Shown here piece after piece: positions 51,417 through 61,036 of a DNA stretch of 64,000 nucleotides. Position 1 is the stretch's first letter. Every line of letters starts with the position of its first letter. The stretch spans positions 1-64,000 of the forward strand of contig NZ_MOBM01000003.1 of assembly GCF_003732275.1 (NCBI RefSeq), written 5' to 3'. The translations under genes were made by a program, and so were the position numbers. The notes beneath the pieces are model-generated. The model did no database searches, was not told where the DNA came from, and saw nothing but the letters and a program-made list of their open reading frames with translations. This DNA is from Pseudomonas frederiksbergensis. GTDB taxonomy: Bacteria > Pseudomonadota > Gammaproteobacteria > Pseudomonadales > Pseudomonadaceae.

Positions 51417-53114
51417 TCACTGCCCCACCGCCACACTCGGCACCACCTGCCCCGGCGTCACAATGCTGTTCAGGTCAATATGCTTCCACTCAGGCGTAGC
51501 CCCCAACCGCGCATTGAACCGATAGTTAAACGTGAAATCGTCCGCCGTCGGCACACTCAAGGGTTTGCCATACACCGCCTCAATTCCCGCCAGGTCATAA
51601 CCCATCACCTGCAGCAACGTCGGGAAGATGTTGTAGTGACTGGAGCGATCCTTGTTGGCCGGCAACTGTGCCTGCCAGTCCAGGGTCTTCAAACCGCTGC
51701 CCGAAATCACCACCAGGGGCACCACCCCCTCCTCCTCCACCGGATCACCGCCGCAGTGGGTATTGAGCCCCGGGTTACCGCGCTCGTGCAGATCCTGCCC
51801 GTGGTCCGAGGTGTAAATCAGCAGCGCATGACTCAAATCCGCCTGAGCGAAAACCCGAGCGAAGAACTCGCCGACATTCCACAACACGGTATTTTTGTAG
51901 GCATTGCGGTACAGCAACCAATCATCCGGCTGACCGTTGAAACCATCGCGGTTGCCCGTGTCCGCCACTTCGACAAACTGCCCACGGGGCAATGTCGGGC
52001 GGTAAGCCATGAACGCGTCCGGGTACTTGTCGTGTACCGGAAAATGCGCGCCGACCTTGTTGATCACCACCAGCTCCGGCTTACCGTCGTTGAGCAGATC
52101 GATCAGCTTGGCCGCCGCTGCCATGTCGCGATCGCGCACGCTGGTCTGGTCGAATTGCACGAACTCGTCGATGTCCTTTTTCTCGGCAGCGTTCATCAGG
52201 TTCTGCAAGTTGCCACCAGTGCGCTGGGAGTCGATGTAAACGGTGCGCAGCCCGGCGTTTTTTGCGTACTGCCAGATCGAGGGCAGCGTGCTGTTGATCC
52301 GCATGTAGTCGGCGCGGGTGCCACCGTAGCGCAGGGTGACATTGGTGTCGGCGCTGCAATTGGCGATGGATGCCGCGTAGCCGTAATTGAAAATGTCCAC
52401 GCCCGGGCGCGGTTCCTTGAGGTTGCTGTGCACACCGAACGGCGTGTTGATGTCCAGATAGTTGCCGGAAATGCTCTCGTCGATGATCAGCACAATGTCG
52501 TGCCCCACCGGCTGATCGATGCGCGTCAGGCTCACCGGTTCACGCGGGCCAACGGTGTTGTGCAGCGCTTCATAGGTGAACAGATTCAAATAGGCCAACG
52601 GCGTGTACATGATCGGCAAGCCACGGGCACCCTCACCGGCCCGTACGAACAGTACTACGCTGAGCATCAGCACCCCGAGCACAGGCGCCGCCACCAACAG
52701 CGTACCCGGCAATGGCGCCCGTCGACGCGGTTTGAGCCCGATACCGAACAGCAGCAAAAGACCACTGACCATCGCGCTGATGATTGCATCGCGATACTGG
52801 TAAGCCGCTTCTTGAATGAACCCACCGGAATACACCAGTGACACAAAACTGCTGTAAGTCATGTAACCGGCAGTCACTTGCGTATAGACGTCAAAGAACA
52901 CTGCCGAACCAAACATCGCCAACGCGAACAGATGACGGATCAGCGTCTGGCGGATGTACGCGGTCATGAACAGCGTCACCGTCAGTACCACGAACATCCC
53001 ACCATACAGCAACACCGGGTAACCGATGCCCAGAGCAGTGAGGCGATCAACGTAGTCGTCGTAGTTTTTGAGTAAATACAGAACCAGCAACAGTTCCTTG
53101 AGGTATCGGATCAT
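51417..53114 (-). CDS. Membrane sulfatase / phosphoethanolamine-transferase-like enzyme
   Basis: A 565-residue protein of the alkaline-phosphatase superfamily: about five helices in the first 200 residues, then a periplasmic catalytic domain with DIVLIIDESISGNYLDIN, NCSADTNVTLRYGG (the nucleophile Thr), a NKVGAHFPVHDKYP segment, and YTSDHGQDLHERG plus a late HCGGDP. This is the EptA-like pattern, for adding phosphoethanolamine to lipid A or a glycan. ATG 53114 starts just before the first helix; an in-frame TTG at 53273 would add 53 residues but the DNA there lacks coding bias. Being opposite the polysaccharide operon, it might modify that polymer or the cell envelope. Confidence 0.82.
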   Translation of the reverse strand: MIRYLKELLLVLYLLKNYDDYVDRLTALGIGYPVLLYGGMFVVLTVTLFMTAYIRQTLIRHLFALAMFGSAVFFDVYTQVTAGYMTYSSFVSLVYSGGFIQEAAYQYRDAIISAMVSGLLLLFGIGLKPRRRAPLPGTLLVAAPVLGVLMLSVVLFVRAGEGARGLPIMYTPLAYLNLFTYEALHNTVGPREPVSLTRIDQPVGHDIVLIIDESISGNYLDINTPFGVHSNLKEPRPGVDIFNYGYAASIANCSADTNVTLRYGGTRADYMRINSTLPSIWQYAKNAGLRTVYIDSQRTGGNLQNLMNAAEKKDIDEFVQFDQTSVRDRDMAAAAKLIDLLNDGKPELVVINKVGAHFPVHDKYPDAFMAYRPTLPRGQFVEVADTGNRDGFNGQPDDWLLYRNAYKNTVLWNVGEFFARVFAQADLSHALLIYTSDHGQDLHERGNPGLNTHCGGDPVEEEGVVPLVVISGSGLKTLDWQAQLPANKDRSSHYNIFPTLLQVMGYDLAGIEAVYGKPLSVPTADDFTFNYRFNARLGATPEWKHIDLNSIVTPGQVVPSVAVGQ

Positions 53115-53493
53115 GGTGATTACAGCGTCTCCCGGCCAATGGATGATCGGCCATTTTCTGACACTAGCACCGAGCCTTCGAAGCGCAAGAAATGCCGGTT
53201 TTTTTTCTAAAGCGTCAAAAAAACGTTGCCTCAAATCTGACACACTCACACGTCTGTAACCCTTGTGTTTCAAGCCTTAAGACCGTTTATCGTTTTCTTC
53301 AAACCCTCAGCAACCCCTCAAAACCGCGGCAAATCCAGCAGCGGCAAGCACTTGATGGCAAATAGCCCGTGAAATCGGGGTTTTCCCGGTCGCGTTACCC
53401 GTCATTTTGCTGACTCGCTTTCCCACGGCTGGGCTATACCCCTTTTGACAGTCTCATTTCAGTTACATCCACCGTTTTACGAGGCACGCCAGT

Positions 53494-54846
53494 ATGGACG
53501 TGAGCGTATTTGGTACGGGTTACGTCGGTCTGATACAAGCTGCGGCATTGGCCGATGTCGGACATCGTGTGCTGTGTGTTGATATTGACCCCAACAAGAT
53601 CAAGCAACTGCAACAAGCCGTGCCCCCGATCAGCGAACCGGGACTGTCTGGCACACTGGAAGACAACATCAAGGCCGGTCGCCTGCTCTTCTCCACTCAG
53701 GCCAGTGACGCGGTCGAACACGCCGAACTGATTTTCATCGCGGTGGGTACACCCGCCGATGAAGACGGTTCCGCCGACCTCAGCCATGTGCTGAGTGTCG
53801 CCCGGCAGATCGCCAGTTTCATGGAGTCCGATCGCACCCTGATCATCAAGTCCACCGTGCCGGTGGGCACTGCGGACCAAGTGGCAAGCACCGCCAACGA
53901 AGAACTGCAACGCCGTGGCAAAGAGGCGTTGAACGTGCGGGTGGTGTCCAACCCGGAGTTTCTCAAGGAAGGCAGCGCCCTGGCCGATTGCATGCGCCCG
54001 GACCGGATCATCGTCGGCACCGATGACGATGAAGCGCGCAACCAATTGAGCGAACTCTATGCGCCGTTCTGCCGCAACCGCGAAAAGCTCATATTCATGG
54101 ACAACCGCAGCGCCGAGCTGACCAAGTACGCGGCCAACGCAATGCTCGCCACCCGCATCAGTTTCATGAACGAGCTGGCCAACCTCACCGAGTTGCTGGG
54201 GGCCGACATCGAAGCGGTGCGCAAAGGCATCGGCTCGGACCCGCGCATCGGCTATCACTTCATCTACCCCGGCTGCGGTTTCGGCGGCTCGTGCTTTCCC
54301 AAAGACCTGCGTGCCCTGTTGCACACCGCCGAACACAACGGCATGCCATTGCGTCTGCTGCGCAGCGTCACCGACGTGAACGACAGCCAGCGGCACATTC
54401 TGTTCAGCAAACTGCAGGCGCTATTTCCCGATGGCCTGGTCGGCAAGTCCATCGCGATTTGGGGCCTGGCCTTCAAGCCCAATACCGATGACATGCGCGA
54501 AGCCCCCAGCCGTTATCTGATGGAGGCGTTGTGGGCCGAAGGTGCGAGCGTGCAAGCTTACGATCCGGAAGCCATGTCCGAGTGCCGGCGCATTTACGGC
54601 TACCGCGATGACCTGCACCTGTGCGCCACCCGCGACGACACTCTGGAAGATGCCGACGCGCTGGTGATTTGCACCGAGTGGAAGAATTTCCGTGTGGTCG
54701 ATTTCGACCTGCTGGCGAGCAAACTGCGCGCGCGGGTGATCGTCGACGGGCGCAACCTTTACAACCCGGAGCACGTGGCGGCGGCCGGTTTGCACTACAG
54801 CGGCATCGGGCTTCGGCACATCGTTCCCGAGGCGCCGCGGTCATGA
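53494..54846 (+). CDS. ugd: UDP-glucose 6-dehydrogenase
   Basis: A 450-residue enzyme: MDVSVFGTGYVGLIQAAALADVG is the NAD fold (quoted in part: FGTGYVGLIQAAALADVG), the catalytic Cys is in PGCGFGGSCFPKDLRAL, and GLAFKPNTDDMREAPSRYL begins the C-terminal UDP-binding part. It oxidises UDP-glucose twice to UDP-glucuronate and is the first gene of the polysaccharide operon. The 220 bases before it (53274-53493) should hold the operon promoter; I could not fix the hexamers with confidence. Its stop overlaps the next ATG. Confidence 0.93.
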   Translation: MDVSVFGTGYVGLIQAAALADVGHRVLCVDIDPNKIKQLQQAVPPISEPGLSGTLEDNIKAGRLLFSTQASDAVEHAELIFIAVGTPADEDGSADLSHVLSVARQIASFMESDRTLIIKSTVPVGTADQVASTANEELQRRGKEALNVRVVSNPEFLKEGSALADCMRPDRIIVGTDDDEARNQLSELYAPFCRNREKLIFMDNRSAELTKYAANAMLATRISFMNELANLTELLGADIEAVRKGIGSDPRIGYHFIYPGCGFGGSCFPKDLRALLHTAEHNGMPLRLLRSVTDVNDSQRHILFSKLQALFPDGLVGKSIAIWGLAFKPNTDDMREAPSRYLMEALWAEGASVQAYDPEAMSECRRIYGYRDDLHLCATRDDTLEDADALVICTEWKNFRVVDFDLLASKLRARVIVDGRNLYNPEHVAAAGLHYSGIGLRHIVPEAPRS

Positions 54847-55901
54847 AGATACTCGTCACCGGAGCGGCCGGTTTCATTGGCGCCCATTGCGTGTTGCGGT
54901 TGTTGCGCGACGAGCATCGGGTGTGCGGCCTGGACAATTTCAACGACTTCTACGACCCGCAACTCAAACACGACCGCGTGGATTGGGTACGTGGGCTCGT
55001 CGGCGATTTTCCGCTGGCGAAAGTCGATGTGGCCGACGCCACGGCCCTCGACGCCCTATTTGTTCGTGAACAACCGGAAGTGGTGATTCACCTCGCCGCC
55101 CAGGCCGGAGTGCGGTATTCCCTGGAAAATCCCCGGGCCTACCTCGACAGCAATCTGAGCGGGTTCCTGAACATCCTCGAAAGCTGCCGCCACCACCCGG
55201 TCAAGCACTTGATCTATGCCTCGTCCAGTTCGGTGTACGGCGCCAACCAGCACACGCCTTACTCGGTAAAGGACTGCGTCGACCACCCGTTGTCGCTGTA
55301 CGCCGCGACCAAAAAAGCCAATGAGTTGATGGCCCACAGCTACAGCCATCTGTTCGGCATTCCCTGCACCGGTTTGCGTTTTTTCACTGTGTACGGGCCT
55401 TGGGGCCGGCCAGACATGTCACCGATCCAGTTCGCCCGGGCGATTGCCGAAGGTCAGCCGCTGAAGCTGTTCAACTACGGCCAGCACCAGCGTGATTTCA
55501 CCTACATCGACGACATCATCGAAAGCATCGCCCGTCTGATCGAACGCGCGCCCCAAGCGACACCGCAGTGGAACCGCGAACAACCGGACCCCGCCAGCAG
55601 CATGGCGCCATGGCGCATTTACAACATAGGCGGACAACAGCCAGTGGAGCTCAAGGACTACCTGGCGCTGCTGGAGAAACACCTCGGACAAAAAGCCCTC
55701 GTCGAGTTGCTGCCCCTGCAACCGGGCGACGTGCTCAACACCTGCGCCGATGCCAGCGATCTGGCCCAAGCCACCGGTTTCCAGCCACGGATCGAGCTGG
55801 ATGAAGGACTCGGACGATTCATCGCCTGGTTCCGCGACTACTACCCACTGCGCAACGCCCCATCGCCACTCGCGTCCGGGCTTCAGCGGAGGCCACTATG
55901 A
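54843..55901 (+). CDS. UDP-glucuronate 4-epimerase-like NAD-dependent epimerase
   Basis: A 352-residue extended SDR enzyme: MKILVTGAAGFIGAHCVLRL, LDNFNDFYDPQLKHDR, SSSSVYGANQHTPYSVKD, catalytic Tyr and Lys in LSLYAATKKANELMAHSYS, and RFFTVYGPWGRPDMSP. This pattern fits UDP-glucuronate 4-epimerase (CapI/LspL-like), making UDP-galacturonate from the product of ugd. ATG 54843 overlaps the ugd stop. Confidence 0.88.
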   Translation: MKILVTGAAGFIGAHCVLRLLRDEHRVCGLDNFNDFYDPQLKHDRVDWVRGLVGDFPLAKVDVADATALDALFVREQPEVVIHLAAQAGVRYSLENPRAYLDSNLSGFLNILESCRHHPVKHLIYASSSSVYGANQHTPYSVKDCVDHPLSLYAATKKANELMAHSYSHLFGIPCTGLRFFTVYGPWGRPDMSPIQFARAIAEGQPLKLFNYGQHQRDFTYIDDIIESIARLIERAPQATPQWNREQPDPASSMAPWRIYNIGGQQPVELKDYLALLEKHLGQKALVELLPLQPGDVLNTCADASDLAQATGFQPRIELDEGLGRFIAWFRDYYPLRNAPSPLASGLQRRPL

Positions 55902-56644
55902 CTGGACAAGAAAAAGGCGTGTTGCTCAATCACATGCAGCGTGACAAACGTCTGGACCCCGAACACCGAATGCGCCTGGACACGGCGATCCACATGCAGG
56001 GTCGCGGCTGGCTGACCGGCCGTGACGGTGGTCGCCCCTGGACCCTGTCGCGAACCAACCGGGTGGTTGCATGCCTCGGTGCGCTGGTGATTCTGCTGCT
56101 GCTCTCCCCTGTGTTGCTGGGCCTGGCGCTGGTGATCAAATTCAGCAGCCCGGGGCCGGTGATGTTCGTGCAAAAGCGCACCGGTTACCGCGGCCGCCTG
56201 TTCGGCATGTACAAGTTCCGCACCATGGTGAGCAACGCCGAGGAGCTCAAGGAATCCTTGCGGCACCTGAACAAGCACGGCGCCGACGCCATCGATTTCA
56301 AGATCGACGACGACCCACGGATTACCCCCATCGGCGGCTTCCTGCGGCGCAGCAGCCTCGATGAGTTGCCCAACCTGATCAATGTAGTCAGTGGCGACAT
56401 GCGTTTAGTCGGTCCCCGACCGACCTCGTTCAACGCCTATCGCTACAAAGACAACCACCTTGCACGCCTGAGCATCTACCCCGGCATGACCGGCCTGTGG
56501 CAGATATCCGGGCGCAGCAATATCGACTTCGACCAGCGCGTTGAGTTGGACCTCAGCTATATCGCCGAGCAGAGCCTCTTGCTTGATCTGAAGATCCTGT
56601 TGAAAACCCCCTTCAAAGTATTCAGCGGCCACGGAGCGAGTTAA
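55898..56644 (+). CDS. Undecaprenyl-phosphate sugar-1-phosphate transferase (priming)
   Basis: A 248-residue bacterial sugar transferase of the WcaJ/ExoY kind. One hydrophobic helix occurs near residues 46-70, then KFSSPGPVMFVQKRTGYRGRLFGMYKFRTM (quoted in part: KRTGYRGRLFGMYKFRTM), DPRITPIGGFLRRSSLDELPNL, GDMRLVGPRP and YPGMTGLWQISGRSN. It lacks the CoA-binding-like N-terminal part of full WcaJ, as in ExoY and GumD short forms. It loads the first sugar on the lipid carrier. It overlaps the epimerase by four bases. Confidence 0.9.
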   Translation: MTGQEKGVLLNHMQRDKRLDPEHRMRLDTAIHMQGRGWLTGRDGGRPWTLSRTNRVVACLGALVILLLLSPVLLGLALVIKFSSPGPVMFVQKRTGYRGRLFGMYKFRTMVSNAEELKESLRHLNKHGADAIDFKIDDDPRITPIGGFLRRSSLDELPNLINVVSGDMRLVGPRPTSFNAYRYKDNHLARLSIYPGMTGLWQISGRSNIDFDQRVELDLSYIAEQSLLLDLKILLKTPFKVFSGHGAS

Positions 56645-57289
56645 ATGGACGGTTCATCGAATAAAAGCCTGACCATCGCCAGCCCGAGCGAGTCCAACCT
56701 GACCTCGACCGTGCTCGACCTGGATCTGCGGATCCTCTTCCTGACCGCCGCCAATGCAGGCGCCGGCACCACCACCAGCGCCCTGGCGCTGGCCGGCCAA
56801 CTGGCGTCAATGAGCAGCGGCCAAGTGCTGCTGGTAGACGCCAGCCAGTCGGAGAGCAACCTCACGCAACAGCTGGGGCTGAGCAAAGAGCGCGGCTTTC
56901 GCGACTTGCTGTTCAACGCCTCGCCGCCGCTGCTGCAGGACTGCCTGGTGAACGTATCCAGCCTGCCCTTCCACATCCTGCCGAACGGGCGGCACATCCG
57001 CGGCGCCGAGCACCTGACGACCGAGCAGCTGGCTCCGTTGCTCAACCAACTGGGCGATCGCTATCGCTTCGTGGTGATCGACGGCGATGCAGTGTATTCG
57101 GCCGCCGACACCCTGGTCATCAGCACCCTGGTGGACGGCGTGATCATGGTGGTACGCGCCGAAGACACGCGTTGGGAAGTGGCCCAGGCCGCGGCCCAGC
57201 GCCTGACCCAGGCCGGTGCAAAACTGGTGGGCAGCGTCTTCAACCGGCGCAAGTACTACATGCCCAAATGGCTCTACAAAAACCTGTAA
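56645..57289 (+). CDS. CpsD/CapB-like polysaccharide ATPase with degenerate P-loop
   Basis: A 214-residue ParA/MinD-type protein in the place of the polysaccharide tyrosine-kinase half. The Walker A strand leads to AANAGAGTTTSALALA (residues 35-50), where Thr42 replaces the invariant Lys. The A' Asp (VLLVDAS) and Walker B Asp (RFVVIDGD) are kept. The end YYMPKWLYKNL has three Tyr, a shorter cluster than usual. It follows the transferase stop without a gap. It may bind nucleotide weakly or act as a structural partner of the Wzz-like protein, and not as an active kinase. Confidence 0.85.
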   Translation: MDGSSNKSLTIASPSESNLTSTVLDLDLRILFLTAANAGAGTTTSALALAGQLASMSSGQVLLVDASQSESNLTQQLGLSKERGFRDLLFNASPPLLQDCLVNVSSLPFHILPNGRHIRGAEHLTTEQLAPLLNQLGDRYRFVVIDGDAVYSAADTLVISTLVDGVIMVVRAEDTRWEVAQAAAQRLTQAGAKLVGSVFNRRKYYMPKWLYKNL

Positions 57290-57312
57290 GCAACCGCAGA
57301 AAGGATGACGCC

Positions 57313-58335
57313 ATGAACGCCAAAATGCTTGTCCTGCTGTTGCTGCCGCTTGCAGGTTGCTCCAGCACCAGTGAAACCCAGAATATGCCGGTGCAGATCC
57401 TCACGGCCGAGCCGGCCAATGCCCAGGCCACCGACATGCCCAGGGTCGAACAGACCCTGCGGCCCAAGGACGTGCTGGATGTGATCTTTCACATCAGCAC
57501 CAGTGGCTCGGGCGCTTACCGCATTCAGTCCGGTGACCAGGTCGCCCTGAACTTCACCGCGGCCAGCCAGCTCAACGGCACTCAACTGGTGCTGCCCGAC
57601 GGCACCATCGAACTGCCGGGGGCCAATACCGCGGTGAAAATCGCCGGGCTGACGGCTGTCGAAGCGCGGCAGGAGATCCAGCGTGCCTATGAACGCAAAT
57701 CCCTGTTCCAGCCCAATCGCAATCAGGTGACTGTGCTGGTCACCAGCCCGCTGAGCAACGAGCAAAACCTCAAAAGCGCCCTGAACCACCCCGCTACCGG
57801 CATGAGCCGGGAGATCACCGTGGGCAACGACGGCTATGCGAGCTTCCCGGAAATCGGCTCCGTACCGCTGCAAGGCATGACCGTCAACCAACTGGAAACT
57901 TTCCTCAATCAACGCTACGCGCAATTGCCGGGGCGGATGACTGTCGACGTCATGCTCAAATCCACGTCAGGCAACGAAATCTATGTTCTGGGTGAAGTCG
58001 CGCAACCGGGCTCCTACCCGATTCGCCGGCCGGTCTCGGTGCTTGAAGCGCTGACCCTGGCCCGTGGCACTAACGTCAAGGCTCGGCTCGATTCGGTGGT
58101 GATCATGCGCCGCACCGGCAACCAGGTGCAGGCCGTGCATTACGACGTGGAAAAGGCATTGTCCGGTGACGCGTCGCAGATTGCTTACCTGCAACCGGAC
58201 GACATGCTCTACGTGCCCAAGACCAAACTGGCCAGCGCCGGTGAACTCGCGCGGCAACTGGCGGATGTAGTGTTGTTTCAGGGGGTCGGCTTCAGCTTCG
58301 GCTACCGCGTCGACAACAAAGGCAGTGACAACTAA
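57313..58335 (+). CDS. Wza-like outer-membrane polysaccharide export lipoprotein
   Basis: A 340-residue lipoprotein with lipobox PLAG-Cys16. It carries a Poly_export domain (YRIQSGDQVALNF, LVLPDGTIELPGA, GLTAVEARQEIQRAY), then two SLBB-like parts (EITVGNDGYASFPEIGSVP and NEIYVLGEVAQPGSYPIRRP). It forms the exit channel for the polymer. ATG 57313 starts at the signal peptide, with AAGG ahead. The C-terminus lacks a long Trp-rich amphipathic helix, as in shorter export proteins. Confidence 0.9.
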   Translation: MNAKMLVLLLLPLAGCSSTSETQNMPVQILTAEPANAQATDMPRVEQTLRPKDVLDVIFHISTSGSGAYRIQSGDQVALNFTAASQLNGTQLVLPDGTIELPGANTAVKIAGLTAVEARQEIQRAYERKSLFQPNRNQVTVLVTSPLSNEQNLKSALNHPATGMSREITVGNDGYASFPEIGSVPLQGMTVNQLETFLNQRYAQLPGRMTVDVMLKSTSGNEIYVLGEVAQPGSYPIRRPVSVLEALTLARGTNVKARLDSVVIMRRTGNQVQAVHYDVEKALSGDASQIAYLQPDDMLYVPKTKLASAGELARQLADVVLFQGVGFSFGYRVDNKGSDN

Positions 58336-58352
58336 CGCTCAGGTGACCGACC

Positions 58353-59948
58353 ATGAACCCAAAGGAAAACTACCTGCATGAGTTCTTCAGGATCTTCTTC
58401 GCCAACAAAAAGCTGGTGAAGCGAGTCTTCCTGACCTTTGCAGTGATTGCCCTGATCTTGCCGCTGATGCTCAAACAGAGCTTCGACATCACCGCGCAGG
58501 TGATCGTGCAGTCCAAAAAACTCTCCCAGGGAGACGCCACCACATCCCTGACCCAGGGTGACGCCTCGTTCATTCCGCCGTCGCTGGCGGACATGGAAAC
58601 CGAGAGCAATATCCTGCGTTCGCCGGCGTTGATCCGTCAGACCATCAGCGACCTGCGGGACAAAGGCGAGTACGCGCCCAACCCCGGGATCTTCAACAAA
58701 CTGGTGACCGAACCGATCAAGCGTTTTGTGACCACTCCCTTGCGTGAGTACGTGGTCAATCCGGTGCGCGATGCATTCGGGCTTGAGACCGATCCGGTTC
58801 GGGACACCGCCCTGGATACCTACACCCAAGAGGCCGTCGATAACCTGAAAATCGAAACCCTGCCGGGTTCCAACGTGATCTCCATTGTCTACAGCTTTGG
58901 CGATCCCGCCCAAGGCACCCGGTTTGTCGCGGCACTGTTGCAAAACTACCTGGCCAGCCGTCAGGAACTGCAATCGATCGATCTGCCGCAGAGCTTCTAC
59001 GAAACCAAGAAGAAGCAATATCAGGTGCGTCTCGATGGCCTGGAAGGCACGCGACTGGCGTTGCTCGAAGGAGTGGCTTCATCCGATCCGAAGGAAGAAA
59101 TCACCTTCCGTCTCAATGCCATCAACACCGAAGAACAGGCCCTGAACCTGTATCAGGATCGCCTGCTGCAAAGCCAGCGCTGGCTCGACTACCTGAAAAC
59201 CGCCCTGACGTCTGCCACCAATACGTCCCGGCTCAGCGACTACACCTTCCCCTTCACCTTCACCACCACGGTGGACAACATTGCCTTCGAAGACCGTGAG
59301 ATCAGGCAGCTCGGTGAGCAACTGACGACTCAGGTCAGCCGCTACATGAACGACCTGGCAGTCTTCCAGCCGGGCAGTGAACCGATGCTGTTGACCCGCG
59401 AGCAGATTTCCCGCACCCGTCAGCAGTTCCTGAAAATCGTCAGCAACCGGATTCAGGAGCGGACCAACGACCTGGCGATTGTCACCTCGGTGATCAAGCA
59501 GAAAACCGCGCGCATCGCCGACTTCAAGGACCGCATCCATCAGTTGCAAGTGGCTCAAAGCAAGTTGCAGCAAATGGACACCGAGATCAATGCCTTGCAC
59601 GCGGCGTTCTCCACCTACGCCCAACGCTTTGCCGAAAGCAGTTCCGCCGGTTTGCTGGACAACGATATGTCCAACGCCCGGGTACTCAGCCCGCCGTACG
59701 AACCGACCGATGCGGCGTTTCCAAAACCGCTGCTGATCATTCCGTTCGGGATGCTGACCGGTCTGCTGCTGGCGATTGCCTTCGTCTACATGCGTGAGTT
59801 CTTCGATCACCGCTTCAAACACCCAGCGCAAATCACCCATGAACTGGGCTTGCCGGTGCTGTTGGTGATCAACGAGCAAGACGTCCTGCCGAACAACCCG
59901 CACAAAAACTGGACCGTGCCTAGCTTCGTGTATTGGGTGCGCCATTGA
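58353..59948 (+). CDS. Wzz/GumC-like polysaccharide co-polymerase
   Basis: A 531-residue inner-membrane protein with one helix near the start (VKRVFLTFAVIALILPLML), a long periplasmic coiled-coil region (about residues 190-430) and a second helix near 465-485 (PLLIIPFGMLTGLLLAIAFV, quoted in part). A proline-rich segment (SPPYEPTDAAFPKPLL) precedes helix 2, as is the rule in the family. It sets chain length and couples export with the CpsD-like ATPase two genes upstream. It has no kinase domain. It starts 17 bases after the export gene. Confidence 0.88.
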   Translation: MNPKENYLHEFFRIFFANKKLVKRVFLTFAVIALILPLMLKQSFDITAQVIVQSKKLSQGDATTSLTQGDASFIPPSLADMETESNILRSPALIRQTISDLRDKGEYAPNPGIFNKLVTEPIKRFVTTPLREYVVNPVRDAFGLETDPVRDTALDTYTQEAVDNLKIETLPGSNVISIVYSFGDPAQGTRFVAALLQNYLASRQELQSIDLPQSFYETKKKQYQVRLDGLEGTRLALLEGVASSDPKEEITFRLNAINTEEQALNLYQDRLLQSQRWLDYLKTALTSATNTSRLSDYTFPFTFTTTVDNIAFEDREIRQLGEQLTTQVSRYMNDLAVFQPGSEPMLLTREQISRTRQQFLKIVSNRIQERTNDLAIVTSVIKQKTARIADFKDRIHQLQVAQSKLQQMDTEINALHAAFSTYAQRFAESSSAGLLDNDMSNARVLSPPYEPTDAAFPKPLLIIPFGMLTGLLLAIAFVYMREFFDHRFKHPAQITHELGLPVLLVINEQDVLPNNPHKNWTVPSFVYWVRH

Positions 59949-61036
59949 ACGGGCCGCTCAGCGCCAGCGCTCTGCCGATCATGCATTTGATCAGCAGCGG
60001 CGGCTTCTATGGGGCTGAGCGGATGCTGCTGGACCACTGCCTGGCGACGCCGGGGCGGCACCAAGTGCTGTTTCTCGATGCGCCGCCAGTGCTTATCGCG
60101 CGATTTCGCGAGGCTGGGGTCGACTGCCGCAGCTTCACGGGTTTGAGGGAATTGCTGCGTCATTTACGTCAGCGGCGGGCTGAACAGCCGCTGATCAATA
60201 CGCACAATTTCAAGGGGCTGTTATTTGGTTGGGTGAGTGCGACGTTGTTGAACTTGCCGCTGGTGATTACGCAACACGGTTTCACCCCGCGCAGTCGCAA
60301 GCAACGCCTCTACGGCTGGCTGAGTTTGCAACTGTGCCGCACGGCGTCGGTGCATCGCGTGGTTTGCGTGGCTGAAAGCATCGCAGTACTGCACCGCAAA
60401 GCCAGTGTCCGGACGGAGAAACTGCAAGTGATTCCCAATGGTTTGCCAAAGGCCAGCGGCCTGCTCCCCCACAACGCCACGCACCCGCGCTGGCTGGCGG
60501 GTTACGTCGGTCGGCTGAGCAATGAAAAAGGCCCGGACCTGTTTCTCGATGCCCTGATTCCGCTCTGTCAGCAACACCCGCAACTGGACGCCGTGATGCT
60601 CGGCGACGGCCCGGAACAGCAAACCCTGCTGGCGCGGATTGCCGCTGCCGGCTTGCACACACGCATCACCTTGCCGGGTTACCAGACCGACATGAACCGG
60701 TGGTGGCAACAACTCGATGCGCTGGTGATCAGCTCGCGCACCGAGGGCACGCCGATGATTTTGCTGGAGGCGATGCAGGCCGGAGTGCCGGTGGTGGCGT
60801 TCAGCGTCGGCGGGATTCCCGATGTGTTGGAGGACCGGCGCAACGGCCTGCTGGCAACACCCACCGACAGCGTCGCCCTCGCCCGGCAGATCGAAACGCT
60901 GCTGAGTGAGCCGGCCCTGGCTCGCGAACTGATCGACAACGCTAGACGTACGCAATTGGACCGTTACGACCTGAAGGCTTTGGCCGAACGCTGGTCGCAG
61001 CTTTATATCCGTACTGCACGGGAGGCACGCGCGTGA
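59945..61036 (+). CDS. Glycosyltransferase family 4
   Basis: About 363 residues, GT-B fold. MHLISSGGFYGAERMLLDHC marks the N-terminal donor loop, GYVGRLSNEKGPDLFLDAL and the C-terminal EGTPMILLEAMQAGVPVVAF with the E-x7-E pair mark the nucleotide-sugar domain. The start is not certain: TTG 59945 overlaps the previous stop (TTGA) but lacks a good ribosome site; ATG 59981 is the other choice. It adds a sugar to the growing repeat unit on the cytoplasmic face. Confidence 0.88.
   Translation: MNGPLSASALPIMHLISSGGFYGAERMLLDHCLATPGRHQVLFLDAPPVLIARFREAGVDCRSFTGLRELLRHLRQRRAEQPLINTHNFKGLLFGWVSATLLNLPLVITQHGFTPRSRKQRLYGWLSLQLCRTASVHRVVCVAESIAVLHRKASVRTEKLQVIPNGLPKASGLLPHNATHPRWLAGYVGRLSNEKGPDLFLDALIPLCQQHPQLDAVMLGDGPEQQTLLARIAAAGLHTRITLPGYQTDMNRWWQQLDALVISSRTEGTPMILLEAMQAGVPVVAFSVGGIPDVLEDRRNGLLATPTDSVALARQIETLLSEPALARELIDNARRTQLDRYDLKALAERWSQLYIRTAREARA

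Noticed and set aside
51480..52841. 453-codon open frame on the plus strand
   Set aside because: Antisense to the sulfatase-family enzyme; low-complexity His/Arg/Gln-rich product typical of a shadow frame.
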